Below, piece by piece: positions 28,691 to 36,451 of a stretch of DNA of 64,000 nt. The translations under genes were made by a program, and so were the position numbers. Source of the stretch: Pseudomonadota bacterium (GTDB lineage Bacteria; Pseudomonadota; Alphaproteobacteria; Acetobacterales; Acetobacteraceae). Numbering within the stretch: the first letter of the stretch is position 1; the number at the start of each line of letters is the position of its first letter. The DNA lies in NCBI GenBank assembly GCA_021845595.1, contig JAJZVV010000003.1:62001-126000 (forward strand). Direction: 5' to 3'. The notes under the pieces were generated by a model that was not told the DNA's origin, searched no databases, and saw only the letters and a list, made by a program, of their open reading frames with translations.

Positions 28691-29971
28691 ATGACCATCA
28701 TCCACGACCAGGCCGGCATCCACGACCAGGCGGGACGGTGGCTGCGCGAGGCCGGGGGGGCGGCGCGGGCCGCCGCCGCTGCGCTCGCCCGCGCCGGGGC
28801 GGCGGCGCGCGACGCGGCACTGCGCGCCGCCGCCGCCGCGCTCCGCGCCGACCGGGCGGCAATCCTCGCCGCCAACGAGGCCGATCTGGCGGGATTCTCC
28901 GGCACCGACGCCTTCCGCGACCGGCTCACCCTGACGCCGGAGCGCATCGAGGCGATGGCGCGCGGGCTGGAGGAGATCGCCGACCTGCCGGACCCGCTGG
29001 CGCGCGTGCTCGCCGAGTGGACCCGGCCGAACGGGCTCGTCATCCAGCGCATTCCCCAGCCCATCGGCGTCATCGGCATGATCTACGAGAGCCGCCCCAA
29101 CGTCGGCGCCGATGCCGCCGGCATCTGCCTGAAATCCGCCAACGCGGTGATCCTGCGCGGCGGTTCCGAGAGCTTCGCCAGCGCCGGGGCGATCCAGGCC
29201 GCCATCGCCGCCGGCATCGCGGAGGCCGGGCTGCCGGCGGCCGCGGTGCAGGTGGCGCCGGGGACCGACCGCGCCTATGTCGCCGCCATGCTCGGCGGGG
29301 CGGGGGCGATCGACCTCATCATTCCGCGCGGTGGCCGCGGCCTGGTCGAGCGCGTGCAGGCCGAGGCGCGGGTGCCGGTGCTGGCCCACGCCGAGGGGCT
29401 CTGCCACACCTATGTCCACGCGGCCGCCGAGCCGGCGATGGCGCGGCGCGTGCTGGCCAACGCCAAGATGCGCCGCACCGGCATCTGCGGCGCCACCGAG
29501 ACGCTGCTGATCGACGCCGCGATCGCGCCCGCGCTGCTGCCGCTGCTGGTCGCCGATCTCGCCGCGCTCGGCTGCGCCTTCCGCGCCGATGACCGCGCGC
29601 GCGCCATCGTGCCCTCGCTGCCGCCGGCCGGCGCGGCGGATTTCGACACCGAGTGGCTGGACGCGATCCTGTCGGTGAAACTGGTCGACGGGCTGGACGA
29701 CGCCCTCGCCCACATCGCGCGCCACGGCAGCGAACATACCGACGCCATCATCACCGCGGACGCGGCGGTGGCCGAGCGGTTCCTGGCCGGTCTCGACAGC
29801 GCGGTCGGCATGTGGAACGCCTCGACCCAGTTCTGCGACGGCGGCGAATTCGGCTTCGGCGCGGAGATCGGCATCGCCACCGGGCGGGTGCATGCCCGCG
29901 GCCCGGTTGGGCCGGAACAGTTGACGACCTTCCGCTACGTCGTCCGCGGCAGCGGACAGATCCGGCCCTGA
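28691..29971 (+). CDS. proA: Glutamate-5-semialdehyde dehydrogenase
   Basis: ProA (426 residues) reduces gamma-glutamyl phosphate to glutamate semialdehyde, which cyclises toward proline. It is an aldehyde-dehydrogenase-fold enzyme; visible family signatures are IGVIGMIYESRPNVGADA near residue 120, LILRGGSES, IIPRGGRGL near 215, the catalytic Cys in RTGICGATETLLID near 265 and NASTQFCDGGEFGFGAEIGI near 375. Its partner proB lies upstream, separated by the two ABM genes; nadD follows after 68 bases. Confidence 0.97.
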   Translation: MTIIHDQAGIHDQAGRWLREAGGAARAAAAALARAGAAARDAALRAAAAALRADRAAILAANEADLAGFSGTDAFRDRLTLTPERIEAMARGLEEIADLPDPLARVLAEWTRPNGLVIQRIPQPIGVIGMIYESRPNVGADAAGICLKSANAVILRGGSESFASAGAIQAAIAAGIAEAGLPAAAVQVAPGTDRAYVAAMLGGAGAIDLIIPRGGRGLVERVQAEARVPVLAHAEGLCHTYVHAAAEPAMARRVLANAKMRRTGICGATETLLIDAAIAPALLPLLVADLAALGCAFRADDRARAIVPSLPPAGAADFDTEWLDAILSVKLVDGLDDALAHIARHGSEHTDAIITADAAVAERFLAGLDSAVGMWNASTQFCDGGEFGFGAEIGIATGRVHARGPVGPEQLTTFRYVVRGSGQIRP

Positions 29972-30039
29972 GCCGGCCCCGCGCGCGCGACGATCGCGCC
30001 CTGGCGGCGCCGCTGCCGCGGTTCGGCGACCAGCGGCGC

Positions 30040-30606
30040 ATGCGCGTCGGCCTGCTCGGCGGTTCGTTCAACCCGGGCCATGACGGGCACCGCCACGTGG
30101 CGGAGATGATGCGGCGCCGGCTCCGCCTGACCCAGGTCTGGCTGCTGGTCTCGCCCGGCAACCCGCTGAAGCCGGTGCGGGGCATGCGGCGGCTGGAGGA
30201 GCGCCTGGCCTCGGCGCGGGCGATCGCCGATGGCCGGCGGGTCGTCGCCTCGGCGATCGAGGCCACGCTCGGGACCCGCTTCACGCTCGATACGCTGCGC
30301 GCGCTGCGCCGGCGCTTTCCGCGGGTGCGCTTCGTCTGGCTGATGGGCGCGGACAATCTCGTCCAGCTGCCGCGCTGGCGTGGCTGGCGGAGGCTGGCGC
30401 GGCTGGTTCCCTTTGCGGTGCATCCGCGCGCCACCTACAATCACGCCGCCCTGGCCGGGCAGGCGGCGCGGCTGTTGCGGCGGGGGTTGCGTCCGCTGCG
30501 CGCGGCGTCGCGTCTCGCGCTGGCGCGGCCGCCGTGCTGGGTCTTCCTGCCCGCGCGCCACCACCCGGCTTCGGCGACGGCGCTGCGCGCCGCCGGCCTG
30601 GCCTGA
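30040..30606 (+). CDS. nadD: Nicotinate-nucleotide adenylyltransferase
   Basis: NadD adenylates nicotinate mononucleotide in NAD synthesis. The 188-residue product has the nucleotidyltransferase motif GGSFNPGHDGH at residues 7-17 (family form GxFxPxHxGH) and WLMGADNLVQLPRW near residue 103; the usual SSTxIR motif near the end is replaced by HHPASATALRA, a common alphaproteobacterial form. ATG 30040 is the first clean start; members of related species sometimes begin about 10 residues earlier. Confidence 0.93.
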   Translation: MRVGLLGGSFNPGHDGHRHVAEMMRRRLRLTQVWLLVSPGNPLKPVRGMRRLEERLASARAIADGRRVVASAIEATLGTRFTLDTLRALRRRFPRVRFVWLMGADNLVQLPRWRGWRRLARLVPFAVHPRATYNHAALAGQAARLLRRGLRPLRAASRLALARPPCWVFLPARHHPASATALRAAGLA

Positions 30607-30646
30607 ACACGGAGAACGCCCCATCGCCCGCAAACCCCCGATCTCG

Positions 30647-31147
30647 ATGCCGGACGCGCCGCCCAAGCGGCGCCGCCGCACCGCCGCCGCTCCCCTCCCG
30701 ACCACGCCGGGCACGCCGCGCAAGAAGGCGGTGGCCGCCGGACCGCGCGCACCGCGCCGCAGCCGTGCCGGCGCCGCGCCGGAGGCGGCCGAACTCGACC
30801 GGCTGCAGGCGCTGATCGCCGAGAGCCTGGACGCCGACAAGGCCGAGGACATCGTCACCATCGATCTCGCCGGGCGCGCCGCCTTCGCCGACCGCATGAT
30901 CATCGCCACCGGCCTGGCCGACCGGCAGATCACCGCCATGGCCTCCCATCTGCAGGAGAAGCTGCACCAGGCCGGCATCCGGCGGGTGCAGATCGAAGGC
31001 GCCGGCGGGTCGGACTGGGTGCTGCTCGATGCCGGCGACATCGTCGTGCATCTGTTCAAGCCGGCCGCGCGCGCCCTCTACCGGCTCGAATCGATGTGGG
31101 GCGCGGAACTCGACGAGACCGCGCCGGACGCGTCCGAGGCCGGCTGA
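30647..31147 (+). CDS. rsfS: Ribosomal silencing factor RsfS
   Basis: RsfS binds L14 and keeps 50S subunits from joining 30S when nutrients are scarce. The 166-residue protein has the family core LIAESLDADKAEDIVTIDL, ADRMIIATGLADRQ, and GSDWVLLDAGDIVVHLF near residue 125. About 45 residues at the N-terminus are basic and Pro/Ala-rich and are not part of the usual domain. It follows nadD by 40 bases, the standard order. Its stop lies in one arm of a hairpin shared with the convergent FAH gene. Confidence 0.93.
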   Translation: MPDAPPKRRRRTAAAPLPTTPGTPRKKAVAAGPRAPRRSRAGAAPEAAELDRLQALIAESLDADKAEDIVTIDLAGRAAFADRMIIATGLADRQITAMASHLQEKLHQAGIRRVQIEGAGGSDWVLLDAGDIVVHLFKPAARALYRLESMWGAELDETAPDASEAG

Positions 31148-31163
31148 TCGGTCACCCGATCAG
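31144..31163. terminator. Hairpin carrying the stop codons of two convergent genes
   Basis: CTGATCGG (31144-31151) and CCGATCAG (31156-31163) form a perfect 8-bp stem with loop TCAC. The rsfS stop (TGA) lies in the left arm and the FAH-family stop (TCA on plus) in the right arm. There is no T-run, so terminator function is only possible. Confidence 0.5.
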
Positions 31164-32335
31164 AGCAGGCCGCGCCGGGCGAGATTGTCCATCAGCGCCC
31201 GCACGCCGAAGGTCCAGGGTGGCGCGGCGTCGCTGTGGGTGACGCGGTTGACCAGGGCGCCGAGCGCGGCGGCGCTGATCGTCACCACGTCGCCCGGCTT
31301 GTGGGTGAAGCCGGCGCCGCCGCGCAGCGCGGTCGGGGCGAACATGGTGCCGAGGAACAGCACGAACCCGTCCGGATACTGGTGGGTCGCGCCGATGGTC
31401 TGACGGACCAGGTCCTCCGGGTCGCGGCTGATGCGGCGCATCGAACTGGTGCCGTTCAGCACGAACCCGTCCTCGCCCTCCACCCGCAGCGCCACGTCCG
31501 CCGCGCGCACGTCGTCGAGGGAGAAGGTGGCGTCGAACAGGCGCATGAACGGGCCGATCGCGGTCGAGGCGTTGTTGTCCTTCGCCTTGCCCAGCAGCAG
31601 CGCGCTGCGGCCCTCGAAGTCGCGCAGATTGACGTCGTTGCCGAGGGTGGCGCCGACGATCCGGCCGACGGAGGAGACGGCGAGCACGATTTCAGGCTCG
31701 GGGTTGTTCCAGGCCGAGCGCGGATGGATGCCGATATCGGCGCCGAAGCCCACGGCCGAGAGCGGCTGCGCCTTGGTGAACACCTCCGCGTCCGGCCCCA
31801 GTCCGACCTCGAGATATTGCGACCAGAGGCCACGCGCCGCGAGCGCGGTGCGCAGCCGCTCGGCCTCCGCCGAGCCGGGCCGGATGGCGCCGAGATCGGC
31901 GCCGATCTCGCGCGCCAGCGCCGCGCGGGCGCCTTCCGCCGCCGCCGGATCGCCCTTCGCCTGCTCCTCGACCACGCGTTCGAGCAGACTTTCCGCGAAC
32001 GTCACCCCCGCGGCCTTGATCGCCTGCAGATCGACCGGCGCCAGCAGCCAGGGCGCGGCGGGGTCGCGCTGGTTTGGGTCGCTGTTGGCGAGCAGGGTGG
32101 CGGCATCGCCGAGCCGGTCGCCAAGCGCCAGCCCGTGCACGAATCCGGCGGGATCGTCGTGATCGAACAGCGCGGAGAGGGTGGCGGCGTGGTGGCTGAT
32201 GTCGAACACGCCGTCCCGGCGCACCACCACCACTGCCGGCCCGCCATCGGGGCCGGGAATCCAGGCGCGGCCGACCAGGGTGCCGACATAGCCGTCCGCC
32301 GGCGGCGCATAGCGGCTGATCAGGGTCTGCGTCAT
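31160..32335 (-). CDS. Fumarylacetoacetate hydrolase family protein
   Basis: The 391-residue enzyme has an FAH-fold C-terminal half. Strings seen are VGFGADIGIHPRSAWNNPEPEIVLA with likely metal-binding Glu residues, ATLGNDVNLRDFEGRSALLLGKAKDNN, AIGPFMRLFD and LNGTSSMRRISRDPEDLV. The long N-terminal region and this pattern resemble 2-keto-3-deoxy-sugar-acid dehydratases of the pentose oxidative pathways, but also other FAH members that act on 2-oxo acids, so the substrate is open. ATG 32335 gives a normal N-terminus; a longer start adds 25 residues without similarity. No neighbouring sugar gene is adjacent. Confidence 0.85.
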   Translation of the reverse strand: MTQTLISRYAPPADGYVGTLVGRAWIPGPDGGPAVVVVRRDGVFDISHHAATLSALFDHDDPAGFVHGLALGDRLGDAATLLANSDPNQRDPAAPWLLAPVDLQAIKAAGVTFAESLLERVVEEQAKGDPAAAEGARAALAREIGADLGAIRPGSAEAERLRTALAARGLWSQYLEVGLGPDAEVFTKAQPLSAVGFGADIGIHPRSAWNNPEPEIVLAVSSVGRIVGATLGNDVNLRDFEGRSALLLGKAKDNNASTAIGPFMRLFDATFSLDDVRAADVALRVEGEDGFVLNGTSSMRRISRDPEDLVRQTIGATHQYPDGFVLFLGTMFAPTALRGGAGFTHKPGDVVTISAAALGALVNRVTHSDAAPPWTFGVRALMDNLARRGLL

Positions 32336-32486
32336 TGCCTGGCTTTCTCCCCTCGCTGCCGGTGAACGCCGCCCGTCCGGAGCCGGCTTCGCCTCGGATT
32401 GTTGCGTCACAGCGGCGGCAAATGCAATTTCACCCCTTCCGTCGCCCCGACCCGGGGCGTCGCCGGCGGCATCCGGCGCGGCGGAT

Positions 32487-32996
32487 TCAGGGGGAGTGCA
32501 CGCGGGCGGAAGGCTCGGCCGACGCGTCCTGCGCCAGGGCCACTTGGTTCTGGGCCGCGTAGCGGAACCCCATGGGATCGTCGATGTAGGGGAACGGCTC
32601 CTTCGTGCCGCCGGTTCCGATGATGCTCAATGTCCCATACCGAAGGATTCGCCCGAGAATTCCCTGGTCGACATAAAGGCCCTCCACTTGCCTGAGGAAT
32701 ATTTCGAGGGATTTCCTGCGGATAAAGCCAGTTTTGATGATAATGCGCTTGTCCGTCACCGCGAATTCAGATGTCGCCCGCTTGATATAGAAGCCGAGCA
32801 AAGAAATTATGAAAAATGCCATCAATAGAATGACAATCATTTCCCTGCGTTCATTTATGTTAATGGCATTGTAGAAGAAATAAACAACCAAGGCGGCGAT
32901 CAAGTATAGAAAGGACTGTGCATAGATCCACGCGGTGATGCGCGTCCTGTAGACGATTCGTTCGTGGGGCAGCAAGTGCGTATCCACATAACTCAC
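32487..32996 (-). CDS. Bacterial PH-domain membrane protein, AT-rich
   Basis: The 169-residue protein has two adjacent hydrophobic helices (about 25-42 and 53-68) followed by a bacterial pleckstrin-homology domain: SEFAVTDKRIIIKTGFIRRKSLEIFL, then VEGLYVDQGILGRILRYGTLSIIGTGG. It is of the YdbS/YdbT-like type; biochemical role unknown. The start is GTG at 32996 with AAGGGG about 10 bases upstream. The DNA is conspicuously AT-richer than all neighbours and uses codons such as ATA, AAA and TTT that are rare here, while the last 40 codons return to the local composition. This points to recent acquisition. Confidence 0.82.
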   Translation of the reverse strand: MSYVDTHLLPHERIVYRTRITAWIYAQSFLYLIAALVVYFFYNAININERREMIVILLMAFFIISLLGFYIKRATSEFAVTDKRIIIKTGFIRRKSLEIFLRQVEGLYVDQGILGRILRYGTLSIIGTGGTKEPFPYIDDPMGFRYAAQNQVALAQDASAEPSARVHSP

Positions 32997-33129
32997 GGGA
33001 GAAACCCCTTACCGGTTGCGCCCAAACGACGGGGACATGCGGTCATGACGCCGGGTATCCGGCGGCGGACTGGACAGACGGGCACCGCATACCCAGAGTG
33101 CTTCGCAATCGGGGCATACCAATCGTGCT

Positions 33130-34350
33130 TCAGCCCAGGAGATGCCCGAAGCGCGCCGCCTTGGTGGCGAGATAGCGGTCGTTGACCCCGTTCGGTGGCA
33201 CGACATGGCCCTCGCGGCCGGCGACCTCGATGCCGCAGGCGGCGAGGCCGGCAACCTTGGCGGGGTTGTTCGTCAGCAGCCGCACCCGCTTGATGCCGAG
33301 CCGCTCGAGCAGGGTGGCGGCGATGCGGAACCGCCGCTCGTCCGGCTCCCAGCCGAGCGCGCGGTTGGCATCGAGCGTGTCCAGGCCGCGATCCTGCAGC
33401 GCATAGGCGCGCAGCTTGTTGACCAGGCCGATGCCGCGGCCCTCCTGGGCGAGATAGAGCAGGACGCCGGCGCCTTCGGCCGCCATGCGGCGGATCGCGC
33501 CGCGCAGCTGCGGCCCGCAGTCGCAGCGCAGGCTGCCGAGCAGGTCGCCGGTGAAGCAGGCCGAGTGCAGACGCACCAGGGGCGCGGGCTGCGCCGCCGG
33601 ATCGCCGATGATGATGGCGAGATGCTCGGCGCTGCTCTCGGCTGCGCGGAAGGCGACGATTCGGGCATCCGGCGCGTCCTCGAGCGGGATCGCGGCTTCG
33701 GCCACCGGCTGCATCGCCGCCGCCAGCGCGTCCGGGTAGGCCGCGAGGTCGGCTTCGTGCACGACCGGCACGCGCGGCTCCGCCGCGGCCACGGCTGGGG
33801 CGGCGAGCACTGCCGGCAGCAGGCGCGCGAACTTCGCGAGCGCGACCGCGGCGGCCGCGCCCGCGGGCGGCGGCTCGCGCCTCAAACCAGGCGGGATGCC
33901 CTGCGGCGCCAGCGGGTTGGCGAGACGCTGCAGATTGGCCGCCGTCAGCGCCGGCAGATGGAGCGCGGCCGGTGCCGCCGCGGCATCGGCCGGCGAAGGG
34001 CCGAGCAGCGACGCCGCCCGGCTCGGCGCCAGCAGCAGCAGCGCCGGCCCGGCGGCGAGCGCGGCCAGCGCATCGAGCCCCGCCGCGGTAGCGGTTTCGG
34101 CGGCCAGCAGGATCAGCGCCCTGCCGCCCTCGGCCGGGCCCGCATCGAGCCGCACGGTGCCGCCCGACCGCAGCTCCGCGGCGGCGCGCTGGACGCGGCG
34201 CAGGCCGGGCGCGGCGTCCGCCCCGTCGGTCGCGTTGGGCCCGGTCGCGTTGGGCCCGGTCGCGTTGGGCCCGGTCGCGTTGGGCCCGGTCGGGTTGGGT
34301 CCCGTCGGATTGGGCGCTGGCGCTTCTGTCATCATGGTAGGACTGTTCAT
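33130..34350 (-). CDS. ribA: GTP cyclohydrolase II with degenerate RibB-like N-terminal region
   Basis: The C-terminal half is GTP cyclohydrolase II, first step of riboflavin synthesis: HSACFTGDLLGSLRCDCG holds the three zinc cysteines, YLAQEGRGIGLVNKLRAY follows, then LTNNPAKVAGLAACGI. The N-terminal 200 residues keep the general size and order of a DHBP synthase domain but lack its acidic active-site signature (DDEDRENEGD type), so only the RibA half should be active. An N-terminal tail contains a 15-bp coding repeat giving GPNAT units. Several starts are possible (ATG 34350, 34335 or 34332, or GTG 34353); none has a good ribosome site. Confidence 0.88.
   Translation of the reverse strand: MNSPTMMTEAPAPNPTGPNPTGPNATGPNATGPNATGPNATDGADAAPGLRRVQRAAAELRSGGTVRLDAGPAEGGRALILLAAETATAAGLDALAALAAGPALLLLAPSRAASLLGPSPADAAAAPAALHLPALTAANLQRLANPLAPQGIPPGLRREPPPAGAAAAVALAKFARLLPAVLAAPAVAAAEPRVPVVHEADLAAYPDALAAAMQPVAEAAIPLEDAPDARIVAFRAAESSAEHLAIIIGDPAAQPAPLVRLHSACFTGDLLGSLRCDCGPQLRGAIRRMAAEGAGVLLYLAQEGRGIGLVNKLRAYALQDRGLDTLDANRALGWEPDERRFRIAATLLERLGIKRVRLLTNNPAKVAGLAACGIEVAGREGHVVPPNGVNDRYLATKAARFGHLLG
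34231..34305. repeat. 15-bp tandem repeat inside ribA (coding minisatellite)
   Basis: Four exact units of CGCGTTGGGCCCGGT occupy 34231-34290. One diverged unit follows (34291-34305) and a further decayed one after it. In the ribA frame each unit adds five residues (TGPNA type), so changes in copy number keep the frame and alter only the length of the N-terminal tail. Confidence 0.9.
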
Positions 34351-34595
34351 CACGGCTGATCTGGCGGCTCCGGTTCAGGCGGCCCGCAGCGGGGGACGAC
34401 CCGGGTTAACAGCTCCTCCCCGTCGCTGAGCAAAACGGATATATATGGAGTCCAAGGGCCGCTTGTCGCGGCGGGGAGGCAGATTCTTTGGTCGCGGCGC
34501 ATTCCATCCGACGTAAGACAAGGTGCAGCATGCCACAGCGTGACCGCGGCGGGCAGAGATCGGGCGTGCGGCAACGGGCGCGCCGAGCCTGACGC
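34351..34595. promoter_or_regulatory. Divergent intergenic region between ribA and the response regulator
   Basis: The 245-base gap separates two divergent genes and should hold both promoters. The run TATATAT (34440-34446) is the only AT-rich stretch, and would sit about 90 bases upstream of ribA. I see no clean -35/-10 pair, no FMN-riboswitch-like conserved boxes, and no gene. Confidence 0.3.
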
Positions 34596-35309
34596 ATGCC
34601 TGGTGAACAATCCATCCTCCTGGTCGATGACGACCGTGCCCTGCGTACGATCCTGGCCGAACAACTGGCGCTCGATGGCGAGTTCCGGGTCTTCGAGGCG
34701 GCGAGCATCGCCGAGGCGGAGCGGCTGCTGGAACGGGAAGCGGGCTTCGATGCCATCCTCCTCGATGTCAGCCTGCCCGATGGTGACGGGCGCGAGTTCT
34801 GCCTGCGCCTGCGCCGGGCAGGCATGCGCGCGCCGGTGATCATGCTCACCGGCCTCGGGGACGAGTCCGACATCGTCCGCGGCTTCGATCTCGGTGCCAA
34901 CGACTATGTCGCCAAGCCGTTCCGCCTCGCCGAGCTCCTCGCCCGGCTGCGCGCCCATATGCGCAGCTACGCCAACAGCGAGGACGCGGTGTTCCGCATC
35001 GGGCCCTACAGCTTCCAGCCCGGCGCCAAGCTGCTGCAGGATGCCAGCGGCAGCAAGCGCATCCGCCTCACCGAGAAGGAGGCGGCGATCCTCAAATTCC
35101 TCATCCGCGCCGGCACCCGTCCGGTGCCACGGCAGGTGCTGCTCAACGAGGTCTGGGGCTACAACGCCGCGGTGACGACGCACACGCTGGAGACGCACAT
35201 CTACCGCCTGCGCCAGAAGATCGAACCGGACCCGACCCAGTCGCGCCTGCTGCTCACCGAGGATGGCGGCTACCGGCTCGACCCCGAGGGCTGCGCCGGG
35301 CGCGACTGA
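34596..35309 (+). CDS. OmpR-family response regulator (orphan)
   Basis: The 237-residue protein has a receiver domain (VDDD acidic pocket near residue 11, phospho-acceptor Asp in ILLDVSLPDGDG near 54, Thr in MLTGLGDESD near 85, Lys in YVAKPF near 105) and a C-terminal winged-helix DNA-binding domain (KRIRLTEKEAAILKFL and THTLETHIYRLRQKIE). It should be phosphorylated by a histidine kinase and bind DNA as a dimer. No kinase gene is in the window, so it is an orphan in this context. Targets are unknown. Its stop abuts that of the convergent alcohol dehydrogenase gene. Confidence 0.93.
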   Translation: MPGEQSILLVDDDRALRTILAEQLALDGEFRVFEAASIAEAERLLEREAGFDAILLDVSLPDGDGREFCLRLRRAGMRAPVIMLTGLGDESDIVRGFDLGANDYVAKPFRLAELLARLRAHMRSYANSEDAVFRIGPYSFQPGAKLLQDASGSKRIRLTEKEAAILKFLIRAGTRPVPRQVLLNEVWGYNAAVTTHTLETHIYRLRQKIEPDPTQSRLLLTEDGGYRLDPEGCAGRD

Positions 35310-36299
35310 TCAGGCCCCGGTCAGCAGCACCGCCGCGCCGCTGAGCCGCCCCTCACGCAGGGCGGCGAGCGCCTCGTTCGCCTGACGCAGCGGGAACGGC
35401 ACGGTCTCGACGCGCACCGGGACGCGTGGGGCGAGGGCGAGGAATTCGTCGCCGTCGCGCCGGGTCAGATTGGCGACCGAACGCAGCACCCGCTCCTGCC
35501 ACAGCAGCCGGTAGGGGAAGGCGGGGATGTCGCTCATGTGGATGCCGCCGGTAACCACCACCCCGCCCGGGCGGACGGCGGCCAGCGCGGCGGGAACGAG
35601 CGCGCCGACGGGGGCGAAGATCAGCGCCGCGTCCAGCGCCTCGGGCGGCGGCTGATCGGCGTCGCCCGCCCAGCCGCCGGTGATGCGGCGGGCAAAATCC
35701 TGCGCCGCGCGATCCCCGGGGCGCGTGAACGCGAAAATCTCGCTGCCCTCGAACCGCGCCACCTGGGCGGCGATGTGGGCAGCGGCGCCGAAACCGTAGA
35801 AGCCGAGCCGCGCGGCCGGGCCGGCCATGCGCAGCGTGCGGTAGCCGATCAGCCCGGCGCAGAGCAAGGGCGCCGCCGCGGCGTCGCCGTAGCCGCCATC
35901 GAGCGGGAAGCAGTAGCGCGCGTCCGCCACCGTATACTCGGCATAGCCGCCGTCGATCTGATAGCCGGTGAAGCGCGCCTCGGGGCACAGATTCTCCGCT
36001 CCGCGGCGGCAATAGGCGCAGTGGCCGCAGGTCCAGCCGAGCCACGGCACGCCGACGCGCTGGCCGGGCGCGAAGCCCGCGACCCCGGCGCCGCATTCGG
36101 TCACCCGGCCGACGATCTCGTGGCCCGGGATCAGCGGCAGCTTCGCGTCCGGCAGCTCGCCATCGACGATATGCAGGTCGGTCCGGCAGACGGCGCAGGC
36201 GAGGACGCGGATCAGCACCTGGCCCGGTCCCGGCCGCGGCACCGGCAGCGTCTCCGCCCGCAGCGCCTCGCCCGGCCGGTGCAGCCGCATCGCCAGCAT
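35310..36299 (-). CDS. Zinc-dependent alcohol dehydrogenase family protein
   Basis: This 329-residue MDR enzyme has catalytic-zinc ligands Cys in ACAVCRTDLH near residue 38 and His in PLIPGHEIVG near 60, and the structural-zinc loop CGHCAYCRRGAENLC near 90-104. The Rossmann motif is GFYGFGAAAH near 166, replacing the usual GxGxxG. The group that reads AGLIGYRTLRMAG and ends with VFPLRQANEAL-like strings oxidises or reduces simple alcohols/aldehydes, with NADPH or NADH. It is convergent with the response regulator. Confidence 0.9.
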   Translation of the reverse strand: MLAMRLHRPGEALRAETLPVPRPGPGQVLIRVLACAVCRTDLHIVDGELPDAKLPLIPGHEIVGRVTECGAGVAGFAPGQRVGVPWLGWTCGHCAYCRRGAENLCPEARFTGYQIDGGYAEYTVADARYCFPLDGGYGDAAAAPLLCAGLIGYRTLRMAGPAARLGFYGFGAAAHIAAQVARFEGSEIFAFTRPGDRAAQDFARRITGGWAGDADQPPPEALDAALIFAPVGALVPAALAAVRPGGVVVTGGIHMSDIPAFPYRLLWQERVLRSVANLTRRDGDEFLALAPRVPVRVETVPFPLRQANEALAALREGRLSGAAVLLTGA

Positions 36300-36451
36300 G
36301 GCCCGCGCTCCATTTCGCTGCCCGGCCCGGGGCGTTCAGGGGCAAAGTCTAGACATCATCGGCGCCCGGCGGAAGCGGCGGGCATCGCCGCGGGCTTGAT
36401 CCCGGGCGCGGAACACGCGAGCCTGCGGCCTTCGGAAAGGGTTGGCGGCGA

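Noticed and set aside
33000-33129. Short frames in the gap between the PH-domain gene and ribA
   Set aside because: They are frames overlapping the ends of neighbours with no ribosome site; I see no gene or clear structure there.
34231-34305. Regular repeats considered as a CRISPR array
   Set aside because: Units are 15 bp, contiguous, without spacers, and in frame inside ribA.
34351-34595. FMN riboswitch before ribA
   Set aside because: None of the conserved RFN-element words could be found by eye, and the region is short.
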